DNA of 64,000 bases from Streptomyces sp. R33 (lineage in GTDB: Bacteria > Actinomycetota > Actinomycetes > Streptomycetales > Streptomycetaceae), in NCBI RefSeq assembly GCF_041200175.1, contig NZ_CP165727.1:1984001-2048000 (forward strand), read 5' to 3'. The translations under genes and the position numbers were made by a program. Under the pieces are notes generated by a model. That model saw nothing but the letters and a program-made list of their open reading frames with translations. It ran no database searches and was not told the origin of the DNA. Of this stretch, positions 24,397 through 33,232 are shown one piece after another (position 1 is the first letter of the stretch; each line of letters starts with the position of its first letter).

Positions 24397-27165
24397 ATGG
24401 GAGATCTACTCGTCTTCGTCCTGAGCGGTCTGGTCTCCGGAGCCCTGTACGCACTGCTCGCCACCGGGCTGGTGCTGTCGTACTCGGCGTCCGGGCTGTT
24501 CAACTTCGCGCACGGGGCCACCGCCTACCTGTGCGCGCTGACCTTCTACGAGGTGCACTCCGGGCTGGGGTGGCCGGCGGTCCCCGCGGCCCTGCTGGTG
24601 GTGTGCGTGCTGGCCCCCGGGCTCGGGTGGGGGCTGGACCGGCTGATGTTCCGGCGGCTGGCGCAGGTCGGCGAGACCGCGCAGATCGTGGCCACGATCG
24701 GGCTGCTGGTCGCGCTGCCGGCGGCCGGGCTGTGGGCCGTCGAGCTGCTGGGGGATGCGGGCGCGCCCGTGGAACCCGCGGAGAACCAGTTCGGGCTGCC
24801 CGGCGTGGGGCCGAGCCCGGCGAAATCCTGGCAGCTCGCGGAGGGCGTCGGCATCGACTCCGACCAGCTGATCACCTGGGTGGTGACGGCGGTCGTGGCC
24901 GTGGCCCTGTGGGTGCTGATGCGGCACACACGGCTGGGGCTGCAGCTGCGGGCGGCCGTCGACAACCGCTCGCTGACCGAGCTGCGCGGGATCAGCGCAG
25001 ACCGGCTGTCGTCGGCGGCGTGGATGATCGCCTCCGCGCTGGCGGGGCTGGCGGGGGTCCTGGCGACGCCGCTGCTGGGGCTGTCGGCGCACGACTTCAC
25101 CCTGTTCCTGTTCGTCTCGGCGACGGCGGCGGTGCTCGGGCGGTTCGCGTCCGTACCGCTCGCGTTCGCGGGCGGCCTGGGGCTGGGGGTCCTGCAGAAC
25201 CTGGTGGCCGGGTACGCGTCGTTCGCCGAGGGGATCACCGGGTTCCGGACGGCGGTGCCGTTCCTGATCCTGTTCGGCGGGCTGCTCGTACTGACCCGGC
25301 GGACCCGTACGGCGGGGACCGCGGCCGTGGACCCGGCGCCCGTGGACCATCTGGCGGGGGCCTCGTGGGGACGGCGCTGGGGGGTGTGGGCAGCGGCCGC
25401 AGGGGTGTTGTGCGTGGCCTTCTACACGGTGACGACCCCGTTCTGGAGCGGACTGCTCGCGCAGGGGCTGGCCCTCGGGCTGGTGTTCATGTCCTTCACC
25501 GTGGTGACCGGGCTCGGGGCGATGGTGTCGCTCGCGCAGGGCACGTTCGTGACGGGGGCCGCGCTGGTGGCGGGGCTGCTGATGAGCCGGGGCTGGCCGT
25601 TCGTGGCGGCGCTGGCGGTGGGGACGTGCGTGGCTGCGGTGCTCGGGGCGCTGGTCGCACTGCCGGCGCTGCGACTGGGCGGACGGACGCTGGCCCTGGC
25701 GACGCTGGCGCTGGCGTTCCTCGCGGACCAGGTGCTGTTCCAGCTGCGGTGGCTGCGGAACGGGGACTCCGGGTGGTCGGTCCCGCGGCCGGTGTTCGGA
25801 CCGGTGGACCTGGGGGACGACCGGGCGTTGGGGGTGGCGCTGGTGGTGGTCGTCGCGGTGTGCGCGGCCGGGCTGAGCGCCCTGCGGAACTCGCCGTCGG
25901 GGCGGGCGGCGCTGGCCGTGCGCTCGGCGCCGGCGGCGGCGCTGGCCTCGGGGGTGTCCGTACTGCGTACGAAGCTGCTCCTGTTCACGCTGTCGGCGGG
26001 GCTGGCCGGGTTCGGGGGCGTGCTGGTGGCGTCGTACAACACCCGGATCACGGCGACGGACTTCACGGCGATGACCGGGCTGGTGTGGCTGGCGGTGGCG
26101 GTGGCCGCGGGGGTTCGCCGGCCGCAGTACGTGGTGGTGGCCGGGGTGGTGTTCGCGGTGGCCCCGCGGCTGCTGTCCGACTACGTGACGCAGTCCGCGC
26201 ACCTGCCGGTGATCCTGTTCGGCCTGGCGGGGTTGGCCTTGGCCAACGATCCGGACGGGTATTGCGCCGCCGTTCCGGTGCGGCTGGCGAAGCGGCGGGC
26301 CGGTGCCTCCGGCGGGGGTGACGGGGCGGCCGGTGCTGCCGAGCCCGCGGGGAGTGCCGGTGTCGCCGAGCCCGTGGGAGCCGCCGGGGCTGCGTCCGAG
26401 GCCGTGGGCGCGCAGCGCACGTACGGGGTCCGGGGCGGGGTGGGGGAAGGCCCCGCAGGGCACGACCGGGCGGCGGCCGCCCTCGAGCTGCGCGGGATCA
26501 CCGCCGGGTACGACGGGGGCCTCGTACTGCACGGGGTCGATCTCGCCGTCCGGAAGGGCGAGATCCTCGCCGTGCTGGGGCCGAACGGGGCCGGGAAGAG
26601 CACCGCGTGCCGCGTCGCCGCCGGGTTGGTCGACGCCGTGAACGGAGCGGTCCTCGTACGCGGGCGGGACGTCACCCGCGAGCGGGCCGTGGGGCGCGCC
26701 CGGTCCGGGGTGCTGCTCGCCCCCGAAGGGCGGGGCATCTTCCCGGCGCTGACCATCGAGGAGAACCTCGCCCTGTACCTCCGCGAGGCGGACGCGCGGA
26801 CCGCCGTCTACGACCGGTTCCCCCGGCTCGGGGAGCGGCGGGGCGTCCCCGCCGGGGCGCTGTCCGGCGGGGAGCAGCAGATGCTGGCCCTCGCGCCGCT
26901 GCTGCAGCGCCCGCCCGAGGTGCTGATCGCCGACGAGCCCTCGCTGGGGCTCGCTCCCCGCGTCGTGGAGGAGGTGTACGCGCTGCTGACCGAGTTGCGG
27001 GACGCCGGGACCGCACTGCTGCTGGTCGAGGAGAAGGCCGCCGGGATCCTCGGTGTCGCCGACACCGTCGCGTACCTCTCCCAGGGCCGGGTGTCCTGGT
27101 GCGGTCCGCGCGCCGAGGTGGAGGCCGACCGGCTCACCGCGGCCTATCTGGGGATGGCGCGATGA
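24397..27165 (+). CDS. Fused ABC importer: LivH-LivM permeases plus LivF ATPase
   Basis: 922 residues in one uninterrupted frame. About 1-295 is a LivH-type permease (FVLSGLVSGALYALLATGL). About 310-615 is a LivM-type permease (LALGLVFMSFTVVTGLGAMVSLAQG). A flexible Ala/Gly/Pro linker covers about 625-685. About 690-922 is a LivF-type ATPase with Walker A GPNGAGKST (near 728), LSGGEQQ signature (near 822) and Walker B VLIADEPSLGLAP. LivM-LivG fusions are common, but having both permeases and LivF in one chain is unusual. Only the binding protein (upstream) and LivG (next, four-base overlap) are separate. The fusion fixes a 1:1:1 stoichiometry. Confidence 0.92.
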   Translation: MGDLLVFVLSGLVSGALYALLATGLVLSYSASGLFNFAHGATAYLCALTFYEVHSGLGWPAVPAALLVVCVLAPGLGWGLDRLMFRRLAQVGETAQIVATIGLLVALPAAGLWAVELLGDAGAPVEPAENQFGLPGVGPSPAKSWQLAEGVGIDSDQLITWVVTAVVAVALWVLMRHTRLGLQLRAAVDNRSLTELRGISADRLSSAAWMIASALAGLAGVLATPLLGLSAHDFTLFLFVSATAAVLGRFASVPLAFAGGLGLGVLQNLVAGYASFAEGITGFRTAVPFLILFGGLLVLTRRTRTAGTAAVDPAPVDHLAGASWGRRWGVWAAAAGVLCVAFYTVTTPFWSGLLAQGLALGLVFMSFTVVTGLGAMVSLAQGTFVTGAALVAGLLMSRGWPFVAALAVGTCVAAVLGALVALPALRLGGRTLALATLALAFLADQVLFQLRWLRNGDSGWSVPRPVFGPVDLGDDRALGVALVVVVAVCAAGLSALRNSPSGRAALAVRSAPAAALASGVSVLRTKLLLFTLSAGLAGFGGVLVASYNTRITATDFTAMTGLVWLAVAVAAGVRRPQYVVVAGVVFAVAPRLLSDYVTQSAHLPVILFGLAGLALANDPDGYCAAVPVRLAKRRAGASGGGDGAAGAAEPAGSAGVAEPVGAAGAASEAVGAQRTYGVRGGVGEGPAGHDRAAAALELRGITAGYDGGLVLHGVDLAVRKGEILAVLGPNGAGKSTACRVAAGLVDAVNGAVLVRGRDVTRERAVGRARSGVLLAPEGRGIFPALTIEENLALYLREADARTAVYDRFPRLGERRGVPAGALSGGEQQMLALAPLLQRPPEVLIADEPSLGLAPRVVEEVYALLTELRDAGTALLLVEEKAAGILGVADTVAYLSQGRVSWCGPRAEVEADRLTAAYLGMAR

Positions 27166-27935
27166 CGGGGCCTTACGTCCTGGAGGGCGCCGGGATCAGC
27201 GTCCGGTTCGGCGGCGTGAAGGCGCTCACCGGGGTGGACCTCGGGGTCCGTGCCGGCGAGGTGTGCGGGCTGATCGGGCCGAACGGGGCCGGGAAGACCA
27301 CGCTGTTCGACGTGCTGTCCGGGATCCGGCGGCCCGACCAGGGGCGGATGCTGCTCGAGGGGGCGGACATCACCCGGCGCTCCCCGGTCTGGCGGGCCCG
27401 GCACGGGATGCGCCGGACCTTTCAGCGGCAGCAGCTGTTCGGGCAGCTCAGCGTGGCCGACAACGTGCTCGTCGCGCAGGAGTGGCGCGGGGGCGGGGGC
27501 GGGATCGCCGCCGACCTCCTCGGCTCCCCGGCCCGGCGCCGCCGGGAGCGGGAGCGTCGAGAGCAGGGCGAGCAGGTGCTCGTCTCCTGCGGGATCGGCG
27601 CGCTGGGAGCGGCGTACGCGGGCGGGCTGCCGGTCGGTCAGGCCCGGATGGTCGAGCTGGCCCGCGCCGTGGCGGATCCGCCGCGCGTGCTGCTGCTGGA
27701 CGAGCCCGCGTCCGGGCTGTCGGCGCCCGAGCGCGAGCAGCTCGCGGCGGTCGTGCGGCGGCTGGCCGGGCAGGAGGGGTGCGCGGTGCTGCTGGTGGAG
27801 CACGACGTGGCCTTCGTGATGGACCTGTGCACCCGGGTGGTCGTCCTGGACCTCGGCACGGTCCTCGCCGAGGGCACCCCCGCCGAGGTCCGTGCCGATC
27901 CGCTCGTCCGGGAGGCCTATCTGGGGACGTCCTGA
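27162..27935 (+). CDS. LivG-type ABC transporter ATPase
   Basis: 257 residues from ATG 27162, overlapping the fusion gene by four bases (ATGA). Walker A is GPNGAGKTT (about 40), the Q-loop region FQRQQLFGQLSVADNVL is typical of LivG, Walker B is VLLLDEPASGL and the switch His is in LLVEHDVAFVM. The ABC signature is divergent, read as LPVGQARMVELARA where LSxGQ is usual. It pairs with the fused LivF domain to power the importer. It is the last gene of the transporter operon. Confidence 0.92.
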   Translation: MTGPYVLEGAGISVRFGGVKALTGVDLGVRAGEVCGLIGPNGAGKTTLFDVLSGIRRPDQGRMLLEGADITRRSPVWRARHGMRRTFQRQQLFGQLSVADNVLVAQEWRGGGGGIAADLLGSPARRRRERERREQGEQVLVSCGIGALGAAYAGGLPVGQARMVELARAVADPPRVLLLDEPASGLSAPEREQLAAVVRRLAGQEGCAVLLVEHDVAFVMDLCTRVVVLDLGTVLAEGTPAEVRADPLVREAYLGTS

Positions 27936-28040
27936 CGGTGTGTCCGGCCCCGGTGCGCCGCCACGGCGGGAATACGCTCGCCGGGGCGGCGGGTTGTCGC
28001 CCCTCGTACCCAGTCCGTCGATCCGAGGGAACAGCCAGAC

Positions 28041-28889
28041 GTGAACGACGTCCCCGCCATCCGGCTCAACAACGGCACGCTCATGCCCCAGCTCGGGTAC
28101 GGAGTCTTCCAGATCCCGGACTCCGAGGCCGCGCAGGCGGTCGGGGCCGCGCTGGAGGCGGGGTACCGGAGCATCGACACGGCGGCCGCCTACGGCAACG
28201 AGACCGGCACCGGCGAGGCGATCGCCGCCTCCGGGGTACCGCGCGAGGAGCTCTTCGTCACCACCAAGCTGTGGAACGGGCGTTCCCGGACCTGGAAGCG
28301 GGACGACGTGCTGCGCGCGCTCGACGACTCCCTCGCCAAGCTCGGCCTCGACCACCTCGACCTGTACCTGATCCACTGGCCGCGCCCGATGCGCGACGAC
28401 TTCCTCACGATCTGGAAGACCTTCGAGGAGATCGCGGAGAGCGGCCGCTCCCGCGCAGTCGGCGTGTCGAACTTCCGCCCGGCCGACCTGGAGCGGCTCG
28501 GCGCCGAGAGTGCGCTGGTCCCGGCCGTGAACCAGATCGAGCTGCACCCGCTCTTCCCGCAGCCCGAGCTGCGCGCCCTGCACTCCCGGCTCGGCATCGC
28601 GACCGAGGCCTGGTCCCCGCTCGGCCAGGGCAAGGAGCTGCTGACGCTTCCGGCCGTCGCCGAGGCCGCCGCCCGGCACGGGCGCTCCCCCGCCCAGGTG
28701 GTACTGCGCTGGCACCTGCAGCTCGGGAACATCGTGATCCCGAAGTCGGTGACCCCGTCGCGGATCAGGGAGAACCTGGACGTCTTCGGCTTCGAGCTGG
28801 ACGCCGACGATCTCGCCGCGCTGGACGCGCTGGGCAGGGGTTCCTCGGCCGGGCGGATCGGGCCGGACCCGGCCGTCTTCGACGTCTGA
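28041..28889 (+). CDS. Aldo/keto reductase
   Basis: 282 residues from GTG 28041 (GAGGGA upstream). The AKR catalytic tetrad is intact: Asp and Tyr in DTAAAYGNE (about 48-54), Lys in TTKLW (about 76) and His in LIHWP (about 112). The NADPH-binding IPKSVTPSRIRENLDVF block sits near 235-250. It resembles the AKR5 group (2,5-diketo-D-gluconate reductase/methylglyoxal reductase types), but the natural substrate is open. The next gene begins eight bases after its stop and is likely co-transcribed. Confidence 0.92.
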   Translation: MNDVPAIRLNNGTLMPQLGYGVFQIPDSEAAQAVGAALEAGYRSIDTAAAYGNETGTGEAIAASGVPREELFVTTKLWNGRSRTWKRDDVLRALDDSLAKLGLDHLDLYLIHWPRPMRDDFLTIWKTFEEIAESGRSRAVGVSNFRPADLERLGAESALVPAVNQIELHPLFPQPELRALHSRLGIATEAWSPLGQGKELLTLPAVAEAAARHGRSPAQVVLRWHLQLGNIVIPKSVTPSRIRENLDVFGFELDADDLAALDALGRGSSAGRIGPDPAVFDV

Positions 28890-28896
28890 GCCGCGG

Positions 28897-29346
28897 ATGA
28901 GCCTGCCCGACGGGGTCTACCTGATCCGTAACGTCGCCAGCGGTCTGCTGCTCCAGCTGGAGGGCGGCACGCGGGTGCACCTGGGGCCCGAGGATCCGGC
29001 CGCGCCCCCGGCCGCCCGGCAGTGGCGGATCTCGCCCGTGCACAGCGGCGGCGGGATCGTCCACGTCGTCAGCGTGCACAACGACAAGCGGCTCGACGTC
29101 GCGAACGCGTCGACGGAGAGCGGCACCCGGGTCCAGGTGTGGCGGCCGAACGCGTTCGGCGCGCAGGAGTGGATCGTCGAGGAGCACCTCGACGATCCCG
29201 GTGTGGTGTCCCTGATCGCCTGTATCAGCGGGCTGCCGCTGGAGGGGGACGAGGAGGGCCGGGCCCGCCAGTGCGAGGACACCGATTCGCCGTCGCAGTG
29301 GTGGCGCCTGGAGCCGGTCCTCCCCGGCACGGGCACACGCCCGTGA
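28897..29346 (+). CDS. Beta-trefoil (ricin-type / I66 inhibitor-like) protein
   Basis: 149 residues from ATG 28897, eight bases after the aldo/keto reductase. There is no signal peptide, so it is cytoplasmic. The sequence shows three trefoil-like blocks with Q/EW ends (YLIRNVASGLLLQL; VVSVHNDKRLDVANAS with AQEWIV; LIACISGLPLEGD with SQWWRLE). The MSLPDGVYLIRN opening is like proteins annotated either as RICIN-domain or as I66 serine-protease inhibitors. Carbohydrate binding or protease inhibition are both possible; neither is proven by residues visible here. Confidence 0.6.
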   Translation: MSLPDGVYLIRNVASGLLLQLEGGTRVHLGPEDPAAPPAARQWRISPVHSGGGIVHVVSVHNDKRLDVANASTESGTRVQVWRPNAFGAQEWIVEEHLDDPGVVSLIACISGLPLEGDEEGRARQCEDTDSPSQWWRLEPVLPGTGTRP

Positions 29347-29362
29347 CCCCCGGCCGCCGGTG

Positions 29363-29668
29363 TCAGCTCGCGCCGTGGGCGGGGGCCAGGGCTTCGACCC
29401 GCTCGGCGAGCGCGAAGTCGGCGCCGGTGACGGAGTCGCCGGCGCTGTGCGTGTTCACCGACACCCGGACCGTGTTGTAGCCCAGGGTGAGGTCGGAGTG
29501 GTGGTTCAACTCGTCCTGGACCGCGGCGATGTGGGCGACGAGGGCGCTCGCCGCGAAGTGGGTGCCCAGCCGGTAGGTGCGGCTGATCCGGTCGTCCTCG
29601 AAGGCCCAGCCGGGGAGTTCCCGCAACCGGTCCTCGATCTCCTTCTGCGAAAGCGGCTCGTCTGCCAT
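29363..29668 (-). CDS. Pterin-4a-carbinolamine dehydratase (PCD/DCoH)
   Basis: Dehydrates 4a-hydroxytetrahydrobiopterin for cofactor recycling. 101 residues; ATG 29668 is preferred to ATG 29674 because GGAG is then spaced seven bases upstream. The diagnostic active site is seen as LNHHSDLTLGYNTVRVSVNTH (in two pieces, about 53-73) with the distal VTGADFALA block. No aromatic amino-acid hydroxylase is nearby. It is divergent from the Tat FAD oxidoreductase. Confidence 0.9.
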   Translation of the reverse strand: MADEPLSQKEIEDRLRELPGWAFEDDRISRTYRLGTHFAASALVAHIAAVQDELNHHSDLTLGYNTVRVSVNTHSAGDSVTGADFALAERVEALAPAHGAS

Positions 29669-29827
29669 CGGCATGCTCCTTCACCGTTCGGGCCCGACTT
29701 CTGACGTGGGGTCAAGGTTCCCACAGCGCACACCGGAGGAAACGTTTCGCGCCATAGTGCGTGTGGGTATTTCAGCGCCTTCCGGGTCCACGGCGTCGCC
29801 CTTATGCTCCTGCGCCGGACGTGACTG

Positions 29828-29859
29828 TTACCGCCGGTAATGCAACCGCCGGTATTGCA
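29828..29859. promoter_or_regulatory. Tandem 15-bp repeat, candidate operator
   Basis: ACCGCCGGTAATGCA (29830-29844) is followed at once by ACCGCCGGTATTGCA (29845-29859), one base different. Each contains the palindromic core ACCG-C-CGGT, extended to TTACCG-C-CGGTAA in the first copy. It sits 33 bp before the start of the FAD oxidoreductase gene, where a regulator would overlap the promoter. Confidence 0.55.
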
Positions 29860-29891
29860 CAGCCTGCCGACGAATCCGAAGGGGCTTCCTC

Positions 29892-31694
29892 ATGACGCGC
29901 ACGGGCAGTTCGAGGCGCACGTTCATCGCGGGCGCGGGGGCGGCGGCCACCGCCGGGGCGCTGGGGGCATCCGGGGCCCTGGCCGCTCCCGCCCGGGCCC
30001 AGGCCCAGGCCCAGTCCCCCGCACCGAAGGCCACCGGCCGCCGCGTCGCCGTCCTCGGCGGCGGGGTCGCCGGGCTCACCGCGGCCCACGAACTCGCCGA
30101 GCGCGGCTACGCCGTCACCGTCTACGAGCGCCGCGCGCTCGGCGGCAAGGCCCGCAGCATGGACGTCCCCGGCAGCGCCCGCGGCGGGCGCCGGCCGCTG
30201 CCCGCGGAGCACGGCTTCCGCTTCATCCCGGGCATCTACCACAACCTGCCCGACACCATGCGGCGCATCCCCTTCCCGGGCAACGCCCACGGCGTGTGGG
30301 ACAACCTCGTCGCCCCGCCCGAGATGATGTTCGCCCGGGCCGGCGGCCGCGAGGACCTGCGCGCGCCCATCCCCTGGCCCGGCCACTCCCCCGCCGAGCT
30401 GACGCCCGACGAGATCCGCCGCGCCCTGACCGGCATCCTGCAGTCACTCGTCCGGCTGCCGCCGCACGAGACCGCGTACTTCGTCGACCGCGTGCTGGTC
30501 TTCCTCACCAGCTGCGACGAGCGCCGCAACGAGGTCTGGGAGCACACCCCCTGGTGGGAGTTCGTACGGGCCGCCCGGATGTCGAACGAGTACCAGCGCA
30601 TCCTCGCCGTGGGCATCACCCGCAACATCGTCGCGACCAAGGCCGAGGAGGCGTCCACCCGTACCGTCGGCGCCCTGGGCGAGGCCTTCGTCTTCAACGC
30701 CCTGGGGCGCGGCGCGGACGGGCCGCCGGACCGGATCCTCAACCTGCCGACCAACGAGGCGTGGATCGACCCGTGGGAGGCCCATCTGCGCTCCCTCGGT
30801 GTGCAGTTCAGGATCGGCTGGACTGTGCAGGAGGTGCAGTACGGGAACGGCCGCGTGAGCGGGGTCGCCGTCCTGGACCCGGCGGGGGCCCGGCAGACCG
30901 TCACCGCCGACCACTACGTCAGCGCGCTGCCGGTCGAGCACGCCCGGCGCACCTGGAGTGCGGGGCTGCGGGCCGCGGACCCGATGCTGGGCCGCTGCGA
31001 CCGGCTGGAGACCGACTGGATGACCGGCATCCAGTTCTACCTCACCGAGCGCGCACCCCTCGTCCACGGGCACCTCAACTGCATCGATTCACCCTGGTCC
31101 TTGACGGCGATCCAGCAGGCCGAGCACTGGCCGGCCCGCGACTTCCCGGCCGACTACGGCGACGGGGTGGCGGTGGACTGCCTGTCGGTGGACATCTCGG
31201 ACTGGGACAAGCAGGGGATCCTGTACGGGAAGACGGCCAAGCAGTGCACCCGCGACGAGGTCGCCCGCGAGGTGTGGGCGCAGCTGAAGGCCTCCCTCAA
31301 CGACACCGGGAGGACGCTGCTGACGGACCGCACCCTGCACTCCTGGTTCCTGGACCCGGGGGTGGACGGACTCGGCACCCCGAACCCGACCAACCAGGAC
31401 CAGTTGCTGATCCACCCCACCGGCACCTTCCACAACCGGCCGAGCGCGGACACCCGGGTCCCCAACTTCTTCCTCAGCGGGGACTACGTGGCCGTCGACA
31501 TCGACCTGGCGACGATGGAGGGCGCCAACGCCTCGGCCCGGGCCGCGGTCAACGCCCTCCTGGACAGGGACGGTTCGAAGGCCGAGCGGTGCGCAGTCCT
31601 GCCGATGTACCGGGCTCCGGAGGTGGAGTCCTTCAAGCGGCACGACCTGTGGCGCTACCGGCTCGGCCTGCGCAACGCCTTCGACCTGGGCTGA
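29892..31694 (+). CDS. Tat-exported FAD-dependent amine-oxidase-family oxidoreductase (HpnE-like)
   Basis: 600 residues from ATG 29892. A twin-arginine signal SRRTFIAGAG with a long Ala-rich h-region and a PARAQAQA cleavage region predicts folded export through Tat. The mature enzyme opens with the FAD Rossmann motif VAVLGGGVAGLTAAHEL (about 52) and KARSMDV, and ends with NFFLSGDYVAVDIDLATMEGANASAR, the FAD-binding end seen in phytoene desaturase and hydroxysqualene dehydroxylase relatives. The substrate is unknown. An operator-like tandem repeat lies just upstream, and the XRE/MmyB-type regulator at 31719 follows within 25 bp. Confidence 0.82.
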   Translation: MTRTGSSRRTFIAGAGAAATAGALGASGALAAPARAQAQAQSPAPKATGRRVAVLGGGVAGLTAAHELAERGYAVTVYERRALGGKARSMDVPGSARGGRRPLPAEHGFRFIPGIYHNLPDTMRRIPFPGNAHGVWDNLVAPPEMMFARAGGREDLRAPIPWPGHSPAELTPDEIRRALTGILQSLVRLPPHETAYFVDRVLVFLTSCDERRNEVWEHTPWWEFVRAARMSNEYQRILAVGITRNIVATKAEEASTRTVGALGEAFVFNALGRGADGPPDRILNLPTNEAWIDPWEAHLRSLGVQFRIGWTVQEVQYGNGRVSGVAVLDPAGARQTVTADHYVSALPVEHARRTWSAGLRAADPMLGRCDRLETDWMTGIQFYLTERAPLVHGHLNCIDSPWSLTAIQQAEHWPARDFPADYGDGVAVDCLSVDISDWDKQGILYGKTAKQCTRDEVAREVWAQLKASLNDTGRTLLTDRTLHSWFLDPGVDGLGTPNPTNQDQLLIHPTGTFHNRPSADTRVPNFFLSGDYVAVDIDLATMEGANASARAAVNALLDRDGSKAERCAVLPMYRAPEVESFKRHDLWRYRLGLRNAFDLG

Positions 31695-31705
31695 CCCCTC
31701 TGGGC

Positions 31706-31711
31706 TACCGT
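31706..31711 (+). promoter_or_regulatory. -10 box of a leaderless promoter
   Basis: TACCGT ends seven bases before ATG 31719, and no Shine-Dalgarno sequence is present. The regulator gene at 31719 is likely leaderless. Confidence 0.5.
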
Positions 31712-31718
31712 CGTGGGC

Positions 31719-32510
31719 ATGACCACCACCCCGCCCGTCGGAGCCCTCCTGCGTACCTGGCGCGAGCGGCGCGGCATCAGCCAGCTGGAGCTGGCCGGCC
31801 GCGCCGACTCCTCCTCCCGCCACATCAGCTTCATCGAGACCGGCCGGTCCCGGCCGAGCGAGGAGATGCTCCTGCGCCTCGCGGACCGCCTCGACGTGCC
31901 GGTGCGCGAGCGCAACGCCCTGCTGCTCGCGGCGGGTTACGCCCCGCACTACGGGCAGACCCCGCTGGACGACCCCTCCATGGCGGGGCTGCGCGAGGGC
32001 ATGGAGCGGCTGCTGACCGGTTACGAGCCGTATCCGGCGCTGGTCGTGGACGCCACCTACCAGGTCGTCGCCGCCAACCGCGGCATCGCGATGCTGCTGG
32101 ACGGCCTGCCGGAGCACCTGCTGACCCCGCCCCTGAACGCCATGCGGATCACCCTGCACCCGGAGGGCCTGGCCCCCAGGATCCGCAACCTCGCGGAGTG
32201 GCGCGGGCATCTGCTGGCGCAGATGGAGCGGCAGATCGCGCTGGCCCGCTCCGCGCCGCTGCGCGCGCTGTACGAGGAGGTGTCCGCCTACCCGGTCGCC
32301 GACCGGCCGGGGGACGTCGCTCCCGAGGAGGCCGTCCCGTACATCGCGCTGCCGCTGGTGATCGAGCACGACGGGCACCTGCTGTCCTTCGTGTCCTCGA
32401 TCGCGACGTTCAACACGCCGATGGACGTGACCGTCGCCGAGCTGGCCATCGAGACCCTGCTGCCGGCCGACGCGGCGACGGTGAAGTACCTGCGCTCACT
32501 GGGGCCCTGA
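31719..32510 (+). CDS. XRE-family regulator with MmyB-like ligand-binding domain
   Basis: 263 residues from ATG 31719; GTG 31713 is an alternative, but the -10 position favours the ATG. The HTH spans about 6-62 (LLRTWRERRGISQLELAGRADSS, then HISFIETGRSRPS) and the MmyB-like PAS-fold domain about 95-260 (LVVDATYQVVAANRGIAMLLDG). Such Streptomyces regulators usually control an adjacent oxidoreductase. Both the upstream FAD enzyme and the convergent membrane protein, which overlaps it by 15 bases at the stops, are candidates. Confidence 0.9.
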   Translation: MTTTPPVGALLRTWRERRGISQLELAGRADSSSRHISFIETGRSRPSEEMLLRLADRLDVPVRERNALLLAAGYAPHYGQTPLDDPSMAGLREGMERLLTGYEPYPALVVDATYQVVAANRGIAMLLDGLPEHLLTPPLNAMRITLHPEGLAPRIRNLAEWRGHLLAQMERQIALARSAPLRALYEEVSAYPVADRPGDVAPEEAVPYIALPLVIEHDGHLLSFVSSIATFNTPMDVTVAELAIETLLPADAATVKYLRSLGP

Positions 32511-32921
32511 GGCCGTCTGCCGCAGTGCCAGCTGCTGGAGGAGGGCGAAGCCCGCGACGGTCAGGGCCTGCGCCGGGATCCACACCAGGCCGGCCGTGGT
32601 GGGGGCCTCCCAGAGGAAGAGCGAGACCAGGCTGAGGGCCACCCAGGCGCAGTTGGCCTCGATGACGCCCTTCACCGCCAAGACCGGCGGACGGCGGCGC
32701 GAAGCCAGCCAGCCGACGCCGGCCCCGTAGAGGGTCAGGAACAGGCCGAGTTCGAGCAGGGTGGCCTGGCCGACGCCGAGCAACCGGCCGAGCGGGGCGG
32801 AGAAGGCGGCGTACGCGAGGCCGTTCGCCGTGGTGACCACGGAGTCGAGGGCGAGGAAGCGGCGCAGCGCCGTCTGCGGGACGGTGGTGCGGGCGACGCT
32901 GCCGAGCAGGGTTGCGGACAT
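32496..32921 (-). CDS. Four-TM membrane protein, unknown
   Basis: 141 residues from ATG 32921. Four hydrophobic segments (about 25-45, 52-72, 83-103 and 110-130) fill the protein with short loops; the ALDSVVTTANGLAYAAFSAPLGRLLG opening is common in small Streptomyces membrane proteins without assigned function. The 3' end overlaps the convergent XRE gene by 15 bases. It may be controlled by that regulator. Confidence 0.6.
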   Translation of the reverse strand: MSATLLGSVARTTVPQTALRRFLALDSVVTTANGLAYAAFSAPLGRLLGVGQATLLELGLFLTLYGAGVGWLASRRRPPVLAVKGVIEANCAWVALSLVSLFLWEAPTTAGLVWIPAQALTVAGFALLQQLALRQTASGPQ

Positions 32922-33232
32922 GGCGGATCAGCCTCCGTCGAGGGTCGGGAGCGGGGCGCGGCCGAGCTGCCGCGCACGCGAATGCGCTGGTGGAGACGGG
33001 TTCCGAGGCCGAGTGCGCGGCCCCGGAACCCGATGGCTCCACTCTCCTCCGCGGCCCGCACCGGAGTCGATTACCTCCGGGGTCATGCCGGTCCCGGCGG
33101 CGGTCGTGCCAACCTTCTTTGACTCACATCGCAAGAAAGGTGGGGGATCGCCTGTTTCGCCGGGGGGCTGCGGGCTACGCTGCACAGAGCTGAAGCTCTC
33201 GAACGTCCTGTCGACATACGGAGAACCTCACG
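32922..33232. other. Divergent intergenic region before cassette B
   Basis: 311 bp without a credible gene. It contains the putative -10 of cassette B (33176-33181) and an imperfect inverted repeat ACCTTCTTT...AAGAAAGGT at 33111-33140 that could be an operator. Small frames here show no resemblance to known proteins. Confidence 0.5.
33176..33181 (+). promoter_or_regulatory. Putative -10 box of cassette B
   Basis: TACGCT would start a transcript about 45 nt before GTG 33233, leaving room for the GGAG at 33220-33223. The -35 region is weak, so an activator may be required. Confidence 0.4.
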
